Source: JANJTY01 sp038257155 (lineage in GTDB: Bacteria > Pseudomonadota > Gammaproteobacteria > Xanthomonadales > Xanthomonadaceae). Taken from it: a DNA stretch of 64,000 bases. The stretch is taken from contig JBBSJP010000007.1 in the NCBI GenBank assembly GCA_038257155.1, positions 1 through 64,000 on the forward strand. The letters run 5' to 3'. Position 1 is the first letter of the stretch. Each line of letters begins with the position of its first letter. The translations under genes and the position numbers were made by a program. The notes under the pieces are model-generated. The model was not told the DNA's origin and made no database searches. It was given only the letters and a program-made list of their open reading frames with translations. Positions 15,777 through 23,666 of this stretch are shown piece after piece.

Positions 15777-18700
15777 ATGCACACGCCAACCGCCGTTCCG
15801 ATCGCCTCTGGCGCCACCGGCCGCGTGGTGCGCCAGTACGATGCCGAGCGCGGCTGCGAGATCGCGCTGAAGCTGCTGCATCACGATGATCCGCTCTGGG
15901 TGCAGCGCATGTTGCGCGAGGCCGAGGTGCAGATGCGCCTCGCGCATCCGCATATCTGCGAGGTGTACCGCACCGGCCGCATGGGCGAGCAGCCCTACAT
16001 CGCGATGCGACTGGTCGAGGGTGAGACCTTGGACCGGGCCACGCGCGGGCTGCCGGATCGCGACAAGGCCGCCTTGCTTGCGCAGGTCGCCGACGCCATC
16101 GCCTATGCGCATTCGCAGGGCGCGGTGCATCGCGATTTGAAGCCATCCAACATCATGGTAGAGATGCGGGCCGAGGGGCCGCACGCAGTATTGGTCGACT
16201 TCGGCCTGGTGCGCGACGTCGGTGCCAGCGATCTGACCCGCACCGGCCAGGTCCTCGGCACGCCTGGCTACATGGCGCCCGAACAGGCCAGTGCTGCAGC
16301 AACCGTCGACGGCCGCGCCGACATCTACAGTCTTGGAGTCGTGGCCTTCGAACTGTTCGCCGGGCGCCGTCCGTTTCTGGGGGACAACGCGGTAGAGGTG
16401 TTGATCCAGACCCTGCGCAGCGAGCCGCCCTCGCTGGCCTCGCTGCGTCCGGATCTGGATCCGGCGCTGTGCCGCATTGTGCGGCAATGCCTGGAAACCG
16501 ATCCGGACTGGCGTTACCCAAATGCGAGCGAGTTGCGCGATGACCTGCTGGCCTTCCGCGATGGCCGTCGTGTGTTGGCCCGACAGGACACCGGCTTGCG
16601 CCGCACTCGACGCTTTGTGCGCCGCCATCCCTGGCGTGCTGGCCTGGGAACAACCGCGGTCCTGCTGTTGGCCGGCCTGCTCGGCACCGCATTGCATTCA
16701 GTCTGGTACGCCCGTCAGGAAAGCCTGGCGGCACAGCGCTACATGGAGTTTGCCGCCAGCATCGAGGCCGCAATCCGGCTTGAATACATGAAGCCGGCGC
16801 ACGATGTTTCTGCCGTGCGTGCGCGCCTCCACCGGCAGGTCGAGCGCTTCGCTGAGGAGTTGCCCAGCAGCGGGCCTGCAGCGTTGCGCACCGGCCAGTT
16901 TGCCCTCGGCCGCGCGCACTTGGCATTGGGCGAGCTCGCCGCGGCGCGTGAGGGGCTGGAGCGCGCCGCCGAACAAGGCGAAGACAGCGAGCAACTCAGC
17001 CAGGCACTGGGCCAGGTGCTGCTGGCCCAGTACTTCGACGCACTGCGCGCCAGCGCCGCGATCGAGGAAGAGGAGTTGCGCGAGCAGGCCATCGGCGCGC
17101 TCGATGCAGATTTCCGCAGCCCCGCGCGGCGTTGGCTGCAGCGGGCCGCGCGCGGCGATTCCGCAGAGGCCGGACAGATGCGCGCCCTGCTCGCCTATCT
17201 GGATGGCGAGGCCGAGCGTGCCGCCGTCGCCTTGGGCGAAGCAGCGCAGCAACTCGCCTATCCGGTCGATGCCCTGCTGATGGCTGGCGAACTGATCGCT
17301 GCCGAAGGCCTGCGTGCCGGATTGGCTGGCGATACGTCAGCAGCACTGGCGCATTGGCGGCGCGCGGTGGGCAATTTCCGCCAAGCTGTCGACGTGGCCC
17401 GCAGCCATCCGCTCGCCGCCGCAGCACTGTGCCGTTCGGGAGGCGAATTCGTCACCTTGCAGCGCCACGGCGCCGCGCTCGATGACGACGAGTATCAGGA
17501 GCTGCTGACGCAGTGCGATGCAGCCATCGCGCTCAACCCGACGATTGCTGCGACGCATGCCGCCAAGGCCCAGGCGCTGGCCGACCTGGGACTGCTGCGG
17601 CGCCAGCGCGGCCGATGGAGCGGCGCCGATTTTGCGCCCGCCATCGAGGCGGCGCGGCATGCGCTCAGCCTCGCACCGGGTTCGGTGCCCGGACAGCGCG
17701 CCCTGGGCGCCCTGCTCACCCAGCGCGCCTACTGGTTGGCCGAGAATGGTGACGTCGAATCACAAACTGTCGCGGGGGAAGCGGTGATCCTGCTGCAGAC
17801 GGCACATGCGCAGGAGTCAGACTCGCCGCATGGGGCAATGATGCTGGCCAATGCCCACCTTGCCGCAGCGCGCGCCGCCGTCGTGGCAGGCAGCAGCGGG
17901 GATGCAGGCATGATCGAGGCCGAACGCGTGCTGGATCGCGCCGCTGCGGGCCAGGAAGCGCCGGTCGTGCTGGAGGCCCACATCATCGACACCAAGACCT
18001 GGCGGGGCTTCGAGGCCTACATGGCGGGACGCGAGGCCGGCGAAGTGCTGGAGGAAGCCCTGATGCGCGCCGAGCGGCTGCGGCAACGCGCGCCGGATCA
18101 CCCCCGTGTCGACCCGGTACTGGGCATGGCCGCCTGGTCGCTGGCCGATTACCGCCGGCAGACCGGCGGTGAGCGTGGCCGGGAACTGCAACTCGCGGTG
18201 GACGCGTTTCGTCGTGTGGTGGCGAGCGAAGACGCCGGCTTCTCCAGTCTCTTCAACGCCACCAGCGTGCTGCACGACTTCGCCGAATGGCGGGTCACGC
18301 GCGGCATTCGCATCCGCGCCGAACTGGAGGAACTGCAGGACTGGACCGACCGACTGGCCAGCGTGGCTGGCGAGGATCACCCGATCGATATCCAGCATGC
18401 CGGCCACGCCTACCTGCAAGCGCTCGACGCCGAGCTCGCTGGCGCCGACCCCTGGATCCATTCGCGCAGTGCCCGAAGCCGGATCGACGCCGCGCTGGGC
18501 AATCCCATCGACGCACGCGAGGCCGCCACCATGCTGGCCAGGTTGGCGGTGGCCGAATGGCGTTGGCGCGCAGAGGACGGGGGACTGCCCGCGGGCGACG
18601 AGCTTCTGCGTTTGGACGCGGTCATCAGCCGCTTTCCCGATCTCGCCGTGCTCAAGTGCGAGACCGCACGCCTGCTACTGGCAATGCCGGCCACGCCGGA

Positions 18701-18818
18701 CAGAGTGCGGCGCGCTGGTGAGTTGTTCGAACAGGCAATCCGGCAGATTCCACTGCTGGCGCGGGGCTATAGGGATCTGAGGGAGCGCTTTCCGCAGTTG
18801 GCCGAACGCCACGATTAG
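15777..18818 (+). CDS. transmembrane Ser/Thr protein kinase with long TPR-like C-terminal region
   Basis: 1013 residues. The kinase domain (about 8-275) has a Gly-rich loop 'IASGATGRVV', ATP-anchoring Lys about 32, 'HRDLKPSN' with catalytic Asp about 120, DFG Asp about 141 and an activation-loop 'GTPGYMAPEQ', so it should be active. Arg-rich linker, then one membrane helix at about 288-308, then some 700 residues of helical TPR-like repeats presumed to face the periplasm. The N-terminus is short but complete enough for the P-loop. A shared 40 bp promoter region separates it from the FHA regulator. A decayed copy of its 3' end lies at 23266-23485. PknB/Pkn-type Hanks kinases with this layout are common in Xanthomonadales and myxobacteria. 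Confidence 0.9.
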   Translation: MHTPTAVPIASGATGRVVRQYDAERGCEIALKLLHHDDPLWVQRMLREAEVQMRLAHPHICEVYRTGRMGEQPYIAMRLVEGETLDRATRGLPDRDKAALLAQVADAIAYAHSQGAVHRDLKPSNIMVEMRAEGPHAVLVDFGLVRDVGASDLTRTGQVLGTPGYMAPEQASAAATVDGRADIYSLGVVAFELFAGRRPFLGDNAVEVLIQTLRSEPPSLASLRPDLDPALCRIVRQCLETDPDWRYPNASELRDDLLAFRDGRRVLARQDTGLRRTRRFVRRHPWRAGLGTTAVLLLAGLLGTALHSVWYARQESLAAQRYMEFAASIEAAIRLEYMKPAHDVSAVRARLHRQVERFAEELPSSGPAALRTGQFALGRAHLALGELAAAREGLERAAEQGEDSEQLSQALGQVLLAQYFDALRASAAIEEEELREQAIGALDADFRSPARRWLQRAARGDSAEAGQMRALLAYLDGEAERAAVALGEAAQQLAYPVDALLMAGELIAAEGLRAGLAGDTSAALAHWRRAVGNFRQAVDVARSHPLAAAALCRSGGEFVTLQRHGAALDDDEYQELLTQCDAAIALNPTIAATHAAKAQALADLGLLRRQRGRWSGADFAPAIEAARHALSLAPGSVPGQRALGALLTQRAYWLAENGDVESQTVAGEAVILLQTAHAQESDSPHGAMMLANAHLAAARAAVVAGSSGDAGMIEAERVLDRAAAGQEAPVVLEAHIIDTKTWRGFEAYMAGREAGEVLEEALMRAERLRQRAPDHPRVDPVLGMAAWSLADYRRQTGGERGRELQLAVDAFRRVVASEDAGFSSLFNATSVLHDFAEWRVTRGIRIRAELEELQDWTDRLASVAGEDHPIDIQHAGHAYLQALDAELAGADPWIHSRSARSRIDAALGNPIDAREAATMLARLAVAEWRWRAEDGGLPAGDELLRLDAVISRFPDLAVLKCETARLLLAMPATPDRVRRAGELFEQAIRQIPLLARGYRDLRERFPQLAERHD

Positions 18819-19100
18819 ATCGCCCGGCAAACCTTTCCAGGTCCAGGCTGCGCGAACCAGGCGGACGTGGCAATCCTGCAACGGCGCTCTCAAACTTGCG
18901 ACAGCGGCCGACCGGCACCTGCGCCAAGCCATTGATTCTGGTCCCCCGCGTGTCTGGCATGGGGCTTGCTGAGGCCAATGCAACTGGCCTCACCGGACCC
19001 TTCGATGCCGCTGCAACCGCTATGTGCCCTCGCACATTCCAATGCGACCCCGGCCGCCAGCCGTGCTGCGGCATTGGCATTGCATGACAGCCCGAACCGC

Positions 19101-19403
19101 ATGCACGCGGAAGGCGGCAGCGCTGCCCCATTTTCGCTCCGCGTCGGCTGTGCGCTGCTGCTGACCCTGCTCGCCGGCACTGCCCTGGCGCAGGCAGGCG
19201 GCGATTTTCTGCTGCGCCGCTCGGTGCTGGGCGGCGGTGCCGTGATGCAGGGCGGCGGTTTTCGCGTCGAGGCCACCCTGGCCCAGGTCGATGCCGCGCC
19301 AAGCGCGCACGGCGGGAGCTTCGGCGTGGCGGGCGGCTACTGGCCGCAGGCCACGGCTCCGACCGCTGGCGACGCGATCTTCGCGAACGGCTTCGAACCC
19401 TGA
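19101..19403 (+). CDS. small secreted protein ending in IFANGFEP
   Basis: About 100 residues from ATG 19101, with a signal peptide (VGCALLLTLLAGTALAQ). The frame is open back to 18966 but that extension would bury the signal sequence. The mature part, 'FLLRRSVLGGGAVMQGGGFR' then 'GGSFGVAGGYWPQ', is the Gly-rich beta-type module seen in many secreted proteins of unknown role (short strands with GGGF-x-L/V repeats). It finishes with GDAIFANGFEP, the C-terminal signature shared with five other exported proteins here. It is 23 bases upstream of the S74 surface-protein gene and probably its operon partner. The 282 bp upstream (18819-19100) hold no other gene I can support. Confidence 0.6.
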   Translation: MHAEGGSAAPFSLRVGCALLLTLLAGTALAQAGGDFLLRRSVLGGGAVMQGGGFRVEATLAQVDAAPSAHGGSFGVAGGYWPQATAPTAGDAIFANGFEP

Positions 19404-19426
19404 CCATTCATCCAGGAAATCACGTC

Positions 19427-21568
19427 ATGCACACCGTCACGAGCACGACTCCGCTCCCGACCTACCCGACGCCCCGCATCCGCTTGCGCGCACTCCTGCT
19501 TGCCATGGCGCTGACCGTGCACGTCGCGCAGGCCGCGGCCGCTTCCACCGCCTTTACCTGGCAGGGCCTGCTGCAGGACAGCGGCACGCCGGCCACGCAC
19601 TACGACTTCGAGGTGCAGGTCTTCGATGCCGACGCTGCCGGTAATCCGCTCGGCACGGCGATGGTCTTCGATGACGTGCTGATCGAAGACGGCCGATTCC
19701 TGCTCACCCTCGATCCGGGCAACGGCGTGTTCACCGGCGATCCACGCTGGCTGGAACTGCGCGTGCGGCGCGGCGGCGACAGCGGCGGATACACCCAGCT
19801 GCTGCCGCGCCATGCGGTGCACGCCCTGCCCTACGCCCAGCATGCGCAGGATGCCGACTTCGCCGCCAGCGTCGCGATCGCCAGCGTGGGCGCGGCCCAG
19901 CTTGCGAGCGCCTCGGTCGGCACCGCGAAGCTTGCGGATGCCGCGGTGACTGCCGCCAAGATCGACACGACACAGGTGCAGCGGCGCATCACCGGCAGCT
20001 GCCCGACGGGACAGTACTTCACCGGAGTAGGAGCCGATGGCACCGCGAGCTGCGCCGTGGTGGATGGCAGCGCCGGCGTCTGGAGCCAGTCCGGCAACGC
20101 CGGTACCGATCCCGCGATCGACTACCTGGGCACCAGCGACGCGCAGCCGCTGCAGCTTCGCACCAATGGCGTCGATACGCTGCGCCTGCAGGCCGGGCAG
20201 GCGGCCTGGGAGAGCAGCAGCGGAACCGACTATGTGTTCGAAGGCGCCAACCTGGTGACCGGCCAAGGCGTGCTGGCGCCCGATCTGGTCGGCTCGGTGC
20301 TACTCGGCGGCGATGGCTACGTCTCCACCAACTCCAGCGGGTTCATCTATGAGGTTCCCGCAAACCGGATCGACCCCCCGGCGGTGTCCACCAACCTCCC
20401 CAGCCATTTCGTCAGCATTGGCGGTGGCCTCGGCAATGTCGCGGCCGGCTTCGCGGCCGTTATCGGCGGCGGGCTGGAGAATCAGGCTGGGTCAACGGCT
20501 TCGGTGGGCGGCGGCTTTCGGAACAGTGCGGGTGGCAACAACTCAGTGGTGGCTGGTGGCGAAACGAACAGCGCCGCCGGCGCGGCCTCCGCGGTAGGTG
20601 GCGGCGATGCGAACCAGGCTGCCGGAAATTACGCGGTGGTGGCTGGTGGCCATGTGAACAGTGCATCCGGCAGTGGTAGCGCTGTGGTCGGAGGATCGGT
20701 GAACGCCGCGACAGGCCACTATTCTGCGATAGCTGGCGGAATGTCGAACAGCACTCCAGCCGATGGTTCAGCAGTGCTCGGCGGCGAGGTGAACCGCGCC
20801 TCTGGCAATTTCTCCTCGGTTGCCGGTGGTTCTAACAACACCTCTTCGGGGCACTTCGCATCCGTTGCCGGCGGAAGCGGGAACTGCGCCGGCGGGAACT
20901 ACTCCTGGGCCGGCGGCCGGCGCGCCAAGGTTCGCGTCGGCACCGCCTCGGGCGCGGCCGGCGCCGGCTGTGTCGGCGTAAGCAGCAACGGCACGAACGG
21001 CGACCAGGGCAGCTTCGTCTGGGCCGACAGCCGCGCGTTCAATTTCACCAGTACCGGCGTCGATCGCTTCGAAGTGCGGGCCACCGGCGGTGTACGCCTG
21101 GTCAGCGGGATCAACGCGAGTACCGGCGCCGTCATTGCCGGGGTGAACCTGGCCGCCGGCAGCGGCAGCTGGGCCAGCCTGTCGGACCGCCACGCCAAGG
21201 CCGACATCGCCGCCGTCGATCCTACCGAGGTGCTGGCGCGCGTGCTGGCCCTGCCGATCTACACCTGGCGCTACCGCGCACAGGGTCCGGACGTGCGCCA
21301 CATGGGACCGATGGCGCAGGACTTCCACGCCGCCTTCGGCCTGAATGGCGATGACGACACCCGCATCGCCGGCGTCGACCCCGACGGCGCCGCGCTGGCT
21401 GCGATCCAGGGCCTGCATGCCGAGTTAGAGGCAGCGCGCGAGCAGCTTGCCGCCATGCGCGCGGAGAACGATGTGCTGCGCGTCGCACAGGCACGTCAGC
21501 AACGTGCGCTGGATGCCCTGCTGCGCCGCGTGGACGCGCTGGAATCCGCAACTGTCGCTCTTCCCTGA
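19427..21568 (+). CDS. secreted YadA-head-like protein with C-terminal S74 intramolecular chaperone
   Basis: 713 residues; AGGAAA lies upstream of the ATG and a signal peptide ends near 'VAQAAAAS'. Residues about 35-200 form a beta-rich domain ('FTWQGLLQDSGTPATHYDFE'), about 327-500 carry at least ten 14-residue YadA/Hia-type repeats of the form xVxGGxxNxAxGxx, and the C-terminus is a Peptidase_S74 domain starting at 'LSDRHAKADI' with Ser about 586 and Lys about 591 as the predicted self-cleaving dyad, ending in a coiled coil (about 645-705). S74 domains trimerise fibres and then cut themselves off, as in phage endosialidases. So this is probably a trimeric surface fibre; no phage genes or beta-barrel anchor are nearby. 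Co-transcribed with the preceding small gene. Confidence 0.85.
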   Translation: MHTVTSTTPLPTYPTPRIRLRALLLAMALTVHVAQAAAASTAFTWQGLLQDSGTPATHYDFEVQVFDADAAGNPLGTAMVFDDVLIEDGRFLLTLDPGNGVFTGDPRWLELRVRRGGDSGGYTQLLPRHAVHALPYAQHAQDADFAASVAIASVGAAQLASASVGTAKLADAAVTAAKIDTTQVQRRITGSCPTGQYFTGVGADGTASCAVVDGSAGVWSQSGNAGTDPAIDYLGTSDAQPLQLRTNGVDTLRLQAGQAAWESSSGTDYVFEGANLVTGQGVLAPDLVGSVLLGGDGYVSTNSSGFIYEVPANRIDPPAVSTNLPSHFVSIGGGLGNVAAGFAAVIGGGLENQAGSTASVGGGFRNSAGGNNSVVAGGETNSAAGAASAVGGGDANQAAGNYAVVAGGHVNSASGSGSAVVGGSVNAATGHYSAIAGGMSNSTPADGSAVLGGEVNRASGNFSSVAGGSNNTSSGHFASVAGGSGNCAGGNYSWAGGRRAKVRVGTASGAAGAGCVGVSSNGTNGDQGSFVWADSRAFNFTSTGVDRFEVRATGGVRLVSGINASTGAVIAGVNLAAGSGSWASLSDRHAKADIAAVDPTEVLARVLALPIYTWRYRAQGPDVRHMGPMAQDFHAAFGLNGDDDTRIAGVDPDGAALAAIQGLHAELEAAREQLAAMRAENDVLRVAQARQQRALDALLRRVDALESATVALP

Positions 21569-21642
21569 TCGAACACACCTCGGCGCCCGGCCAGGGCCGG
21601 CCACACCAAGCGCCTTCTGTTTACGCAACCGGAGTTTCCACC

Positions 21643-22494
21643 ATGCACGTTCGTTCCCTGCTGCTGACTACCGCTTTCGTGCTTGCCGCCTGCAGCGAAG
21701 AGCCCGCTTCCACTGCTGCTGCACCGGCGGCTGCGGCGACAGCACCCAAGGCCGCCGAGTCGACCACCGCGCCGAGCGCTGCACCCACACCCGCACCGGC
21801 TGCAACACCGGCGCTCGACCTGCCCGAGCGGCTGATGGGCGACCTCGACCTGTCCAAGCCGCTGCCGGTCGACGAACTGCGCAACGCCTGGTTTGCATGG
21901 AAGGACCAGACGGTTACCCTGGGCGGCTTCGGGCTCACCAACATGCGCACCGCCTTCATCGCCGGGTCAGCCGAGCTGACCGATCGCGCAGGCGGCACCG
22001 AGATGCTTGCCAGCTGCGACATGCAGGACAGCACCAGCCATCGCGCCAAGGCAGATGAACCGGTGGTGCTGCGCGGGCGCGTGGTCGGTATCACCACCGC
22101 CACCATCGGGCGCAAGCCGGCGATCGAGCTGCGTGACTGCGCCCTGGTTTCAATCGGCGAAGCGTTCCCGTCCGATACCCTGGCGCGCCCGGGCCAGGAC
22201 TCAGCCATTCCCGTCACTGCGCTGCATGCCGCCATCACGGGATGGCTCGGCCGTGAAGTGAGCGTGGTGGGTGACTTCCACGGCAATACCTATTCCAGCG
22301 CCAGCGACGAGACCCGCGTCGACTTGAAAGGCGAGGCTGGCAAGGTCGCGGTGGGCTGCAACATGAAAGGCCAGGTCGAGATGCCGGCCGCGCTGCTGTC
22401 GCAGCGCAGCGGCGTGCAGATGCGTGGCACTTTGGGCGAGGCCGCCTTCAACAGCGTCACGCTAAACGACTGCCATTTCATCAATCGCTCCTGA
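21643..22494 (+). CDS. lipoprotein with two OB-like (tRNA_anti-like) modules
   Basis: 283 residues with a lipobox-type signal (TTAFVLAAC, Cys about 17) followed by an Ala/Pro/Thr-rich linker (about 20-60). Two related beta modules follow, each opening with a 'W-K-D-Q-T-V-T-L-G-G'- or 'G-R-E-V-S-V-V-G-D-F'-like strand and closing with a Cys in 'LRDCAL' or 'LNDCHF'. This resembles the tRNA_anti-like/OB-fold lipoproteins, but I make the match from pattern only. Probably anchored in the outer membrane or periplasmic face. Ten bases separate it from the next lipoprotein gene, so they form an operon; a GGAG-type ribosome site precedes the ATG. Confidence 0.65.
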   Translation: MHVRSLLLTTAFVLAACSEEPASTAAAPAAAATAPKAAESTTAPSAAPTPAPAATPALDLPERLMGDLDLSKPLPVDELRNAWFAWKDQTVTLGGFGLTNMRTAFIAGSAELTDRAGGTEMLASCDMQDSTSHRAKADEPVVLRGRVVGITTATIGRKPAIELRDCALVSIGEAFPSDTLARPGQDSAIPVTALHAAITGWLGREVSVVGDFHGNTYSSASDETRVDLKGEAGKVAVGCNMKGQVEMPAALLSQRSGVQMRGTLGEAAFNSVTLNDCHFINRS

Positions 22495-22504
22495 GAGCCG
22501 GACG

Positions 22505-23050
22505 ATGCGATCCGCCTGCTGGAACCTGCTGGCTGCAGTCCTGCTGCTCGCGGGTTGCGGCCAACTTGAACCGGAACGGCCTGCGTCGCCCGCGTTCATC
22601 GTGCGCATCGATGGCGAGTCGGTCGCGGGCCTGGCGCACGTCATCGCCTACGCGCGCCACGTCGACCGGGCCGCGCGCAATGCGCGCCTCGGATTGCCGC
22701 CGCCCGCCACGCCGCAGACCACGCTCTACGGCATCGAACTGTTCGCCGATGCCAACATGGACTGCGCACGCCTGCTGCAGGGCCCGCACCGCCCCGCGCC
22801 GGACGAGCACTCGGCTGGCCTCAGTCTGGCCGAGGGCGAAACCCGCGGCTTCGTGCGCATCGGCAACCGACACCAACCCACCTCGGAAATCGAACTGGTC
22901 GCCTTGCCCGCGCAGGTCGGCGATGCGCTGGTGCTGCGCCTTCGCCAGCCGGTTGCCTGGAGCGTCGATGGCGCAGACGGGCGAAGCCGCCGCTTCGAGC
23001 TGAGCGGAGAGTTTCGCGGGCTGTACTGCGGGGAGCAGGCTGGCGGCTGA
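22505..23050 (+). CDS. lipoprotein of unknown function
   Basis: 181 residues with a lipoprotein signal (LLAAVLLLAGC, Cys about 19). The mature region is short and predicted beta-rich ('FIVRIDGESVAGLAHVIAYA', 'SEIELVALPAQVGDALVLRL'), with two further Cys ('NMDCARLL', 'LYCGEQ') that could form a disulfide. No family recognised. It follows the OB-like lipoprotein gene by ten bases and is the last gene before a 616 bp gap (23051-23666) that holds a kinase-tail pseudogene and a small dyad. Confidence 0.6.
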   Translation: MRSACWNLLAAVLLLAGCGQLEPERPASPAFIVRIDGESVAGLAHVIAYARHVDRAARNARLGLPPPATPQTTLYGIELFADANMDCARLLQGPHRPAPDEHSAGLSLAEGETRGFVRIGNRHQPTSEIELVALPAQVGDALVLRLRQPVAWSVDGADGRSRRFELSGEFRGLYCGEQAGG

Positions 23051-23265
23051 AAGTAGTGTCCCCAACTTTGCGTAGCGCTGCGCCGGCTCGGTTTCAGGAA
23101 TCGAGGTGTTTGCCTCGCGTTTCCACTAGCCCTGGTTTTCTCCAAATCCCTGCCCTCAGGCCGTTCCGCTGTCGACACCACCGAAGCGAACCTGTCGTTG
23201 TCGACCACGCCGGATGCCATCGTCTGGAGGTGTCGGTACGCTTGGGCCTCTCGGCCACCCCGCGC

Positions 23266-23485
23266 GCGGCACGCGACTGGCCCGAACTGGAAAACGCACT
23301 GACCTGCTCCGACCGGCTGGTCAGCTTGGCCGGCAAAAATCACCCAATCATCATTCAGCTTTTGGCCAGCGCTCACTGAAAGCTCTCGACGCGCGGTTTG
23401 CTTGCACCTTCCCCAGGATCCATTCCCGTCGAATCGGCGGTCGGATCGACGCCGCGCTCGGCGATCCATCGACGCGCTCGAAACA
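23266..23485 (+). pseudogene. decayed copy of the 3' part of the Ser/Thr kinase gene
   Basis: In one frame this reads ...ARDWPELENALTCSDRLVSL then AGKNHPI, and after a frameshift KALDARF...IHSRRIGGRIDAALGDP. These align with residues of the kinase at 18300-18510 (AELEELQDWTDRLASVAG, EDHPI, QALDAEL, IHSRSARSRIDAALGNP). The DNA matches too: GGATCGACGCCGCGCT is identical in both. Relative to the kinase one base is missing between the CACCC and CTCGAC landmarks, which creates a stop at 23377-23379. It is a relic of a duplicated kinase or related TPR gene, without kinase domain, start or promoter. Confidence 0.75.
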
Positions 23486-23531
23486 CCAAGGGCAGCGAGT
23501 TGGCGGGCTGGGGCTTGTCCACAGTGACGTC

Positions 23532-23561
23532 GCAGTCCTGCGAAAACTTTCTCAGGACTGC
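23532..23561. other. 9 bp inverted repeat upstream of the exoprotein operon
   Basis: GCAGTCCTG (23532-23540) and CAGGACTGC (23553-23561) form a perfect 9 bp dyad with a 12-base A/T-containing loop, about 105 bp before the start at 23667. It could be an operator or the hairpin end of a decayed element. There is no T-run, so a terminator is unlikely. Confidence 0.3.
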
Positions 23562-23666
23562 ACCGACGTTGTCGTGCAGATCGTCATAACTGATTGATTT
23601 GTAATGAATAGAAGGCGGCACGCAGCTTGCTATAGCCAGCTACGCATCCACACCTGGGAAACCGCC

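Noticed and set aside
18966..19100. Longer N-terminus for the small NGFE protein
   Set aside because: It would place the signal peptide internally; the compact start at 19101 is more sensible.
19427..21568. Prophage tail-fibre gene
   Set aside because: The S74 domain is phage-like, but the protein has a signal peptide and YadA-type repeats and no phage gene lies within 40 kb.
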